A stretch of DNA of 64,000 nucleotides from Halomonas sp. MCCC 1A13316. GTDB taxonomy: Bacteria > Pseudomonadota > Gammaproteobacteria > Pseudomonadales > Halomonadaceae. Of the stretch, positions 61,001 to 64,000 are shown one piece after another. The notes below the pieces were generated by a model, which had not been told where the DNA came from, made no database searches, and worked only from the letters and a program-made list of their open reading frames with translations. The stretch spans positions 4,402,001 to 4,466,000 of the forward strand of contig NZ_CP053382.1 of the NCBI RefSeq assembly GCF_014931605.1. Reading direction: 5' to 3'. A program made the translations under genes and the position numbers. Position 1 is the first letter of the stretch. Each line of letters opens with the position of its first letter.

Positions 61001-61662
61001 TCACAAGCGGCCTGGGTTGGAATCGGTTCGCTCGACGATCAATAGCTGACGCTCCCCCCTGGTGAACGGCACGGCAAGCGCATGACGCTCGCGTATGGTC
61101 AGCCCGGCATCCAGTTTGGCCATCTCCTCGGCGGCGGCCGGCCCCTTCATTGCCAGCCAGTGGCCGCCTTGCGCCAGCAGATGATCGGTCAGCTGCACGA
61201 AGTCGGTCAGGCTGGCGAAGGCCCGTGAAATCACCTGAACGTAGCCGCCCGCCGGCGGTTCGAAGGCCTCGACCCGGGCCTGCACGGGAGTGACGTTATC
61301 GAGCCCGAGCTCCATCACCGCCTGACGCTGGAAGCGCACTTTCTTACCGTTACTGTCGAGCAGCGTAACCGCCAGGCTCGGCTTCAAGATCGCCAGCACC
61401 AACCCCGGCAGGCCCGGCCCGGCCCCCACGTCGAGCAGCGGCGCCTCGTCGATGAAGGGCAGTACCACCGCGCTATCGAGCAGGTGCCTGACCACCATTT
61501 CTTCCGGTGAGCGTACCGCCGTGAGGTTATAGGCGCGATTCCACTTGTGCAACAGCCCGACCAGACGCAATAGCCGCTCGCGTTGTGCGCCTTCGATATC
61601 GATGCCCAGTGAGGCAAACCCTTCGTCGAGACGCGATTCCACCTGTGACGTGATGGGATCGC

Positions 61663-61666
<4 letters not shown>
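61001..61666 (-). CDS. rsmG: 16S rRNA (guanine527-N7)-methyltransferase
   Basis: A 221-residue GidB enzyme that methylates G527 of 16S rRNA with S-adenosylmethionine. The cofactor-binding motif is [20 protein letters not shown], followed by [20 protein letters not shown]. The N-terminal [20 protein letters not shown] is typical. Its ATG overlaps the mnmG stop by four bases. Confidence 0.96.
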
Positions 61667-63558
<1,892 letters not shown>

Positions 63559-63639
63559 GGTGCACCTCGTTGCGCTTGTGCGCAGATATTGCCTAGGGAC
63601 GAAAATCAGCCTGGCAGTATAAACCTCCTGTGGGTAAGC

Positions 63640-63950
63640 GTCAGGGGTTTTCCACACCCACTCGCAAGGAAGCCTCTTTCCCTCTTCTGGATAAACAAAA
63701 CAGAATGATTAAAAGAGAGAAGTTCTGTTGTGGTTGTTACTACTAGTGTGGACAAAAACCGTGGATAACCCTGGTTAGTCTTTTGGCATCAAAAGCTTGC
63801 ATTGTTGACTTCTGCGCTGAGAAAAGGGTGACGAGCTGAGGGCGGCCGGTGACGAGCCTGTGGATGAAAAGCATGCTTTTCCACAGCGCGAACGCTGCAC
63901 CTCTTTTCCACCGCCGCCTACCGGACTTGTTACCGCGATTGTGAACAACC
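63640..63950. other. Probable chromosomal replication origin (oriC)
   Basis: A stretch outside mnmG with clustered DnaA-box-like nonamers: TTTTCCACA 63648-63656, TCTGGATAA 63686-63694, TGTGGACAA 63747-63755, CGTGGATAA 63760-63768, TGTGGATGA 63859-63867, TTTTCCACA 63877-63885, TTTTCCACC 63904-63912 and TGTGAACAA 63940-63948. The last two are weak. AT-rich sequence at about 63686-63740 could be the unwinding element. A perfect 16-bp palindrome (GAAAAGCATGCTTTTC, 63866-63881) lies between two inverted boxes. Position beside mnmG-rsmG-parAB fits known gammaproteobacterial origins. The dnaA gene is not in the window. Confidence 0.7.
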
Positions 63951-64000
63951 GGCCGCGAACATGACGTAGGCACCAACCATGCACCCTGGAAGCAAGAAAG

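Overview
The window reads as a chromosomal segment of a high-GC gammaproteobacterium. Gene content and order (gmk-rpoZ-spoT-ridA, oxyR-recG, mnmG-rsmG-parA-parB-atpIBEFHAGDC-mgtE-uppP-apbE-glmU-glmS, a PagL-type lipid A deacylase, HexR, an NSS-type sodium symporter) fit the Halomonadaceae best. That placement is inferred from gene content; no rRNA or tRNA is present to confirm it.

Layout. (1) 1-9.9 kb is accessory DNA. It starts inside a BREX phage-exclusion locus (truncated pglZ plus a brxA-like last gene). A leftward mobile-element module follows: a DUF4236 protein, an inovirus Gp2/YfjJ-type protein, an AlpA-type regulator and an unrecognised 510-aa protein. Next come an AT-rich gene for a MatP-like ribbon-helix-helix protein, about 1 kb without a convincing gene, and an intact IS21-family element (6912-9055) with matching ends and a 4-bp target duplication. 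A YedK/HMCES-type DNA-protein crosslink gene closes the region. (2) 9.9-13.85 kb is a scar zone. A CPA1-type cation/proton antiporter gene lies between two imperfect 54-bp direct repeats. It is followed by decayed genes: a sensor histidine kinase with one frameshift and two in-frame TAG stops, a short piece of a sigma-54 activator, and a glutaminase gene with a large internal deletion and a TAG stop. (3) 13.98-28.9 kb is housekeeping: nucleotide metabolism and the stringent response, RNA repair, lipid A modification, the peroxide response, replication-fork repair, HU, rubredoxin reductase and the first two steps of ubiquinone synthesis. (4) 28.88-37.0 kb is the phosphate regulon: phoB-phoR rightward and pstS / pstC-pstA-pstB-phoU leftward, with cysZ between phoR and phoU. 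Near-identical Pho boxes precede phoB and pstC. (5) 37.2-51.9 kb holds a thioesterase, an orphan TRAP binding protein, uvrD, hexR, an NSS symporter, glmS/glmU for UDP-GlcNAc, apbE, uppP and mgtE. (6) 52.0-63.6 kb is the origin-proximal block: the complete ATP synthase operon behind a strong sigma-70-like promoter, parAB, rsmG and mnmG. (7) 63.64-63.95 kb has clustered DnaA-box-like sequences, an AT-rich stretch and a 16-bp palindrome, and is probably oriC.

How the parts connect: glmS/glmU feed UDP-GlcNAc to cell-wall synthesis and uppP recycles its lipid carrier. The phosphate genes form one PhoB-controlled circuit. rpoZ sits next to spoT, so the omega subunit that contributes to ppGpp binding by RNA polymerase is encoded beside the enzyme that makes and degrades ppGpp. 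ParAB, the ATP synthase and the probable origin lie in the conserved gammaproteobacterial arrangement.

No clearly new system is proven. The best candidates for something undescribed are the AlpA/Gp2/unknown-protein module with its MatP-like neighbour, the 25-bp-period repeats before rpoZ, the phased Pho half-sites with a predicted leaderless pstC message, and the 150-bp inverted-repeat element after hexR.
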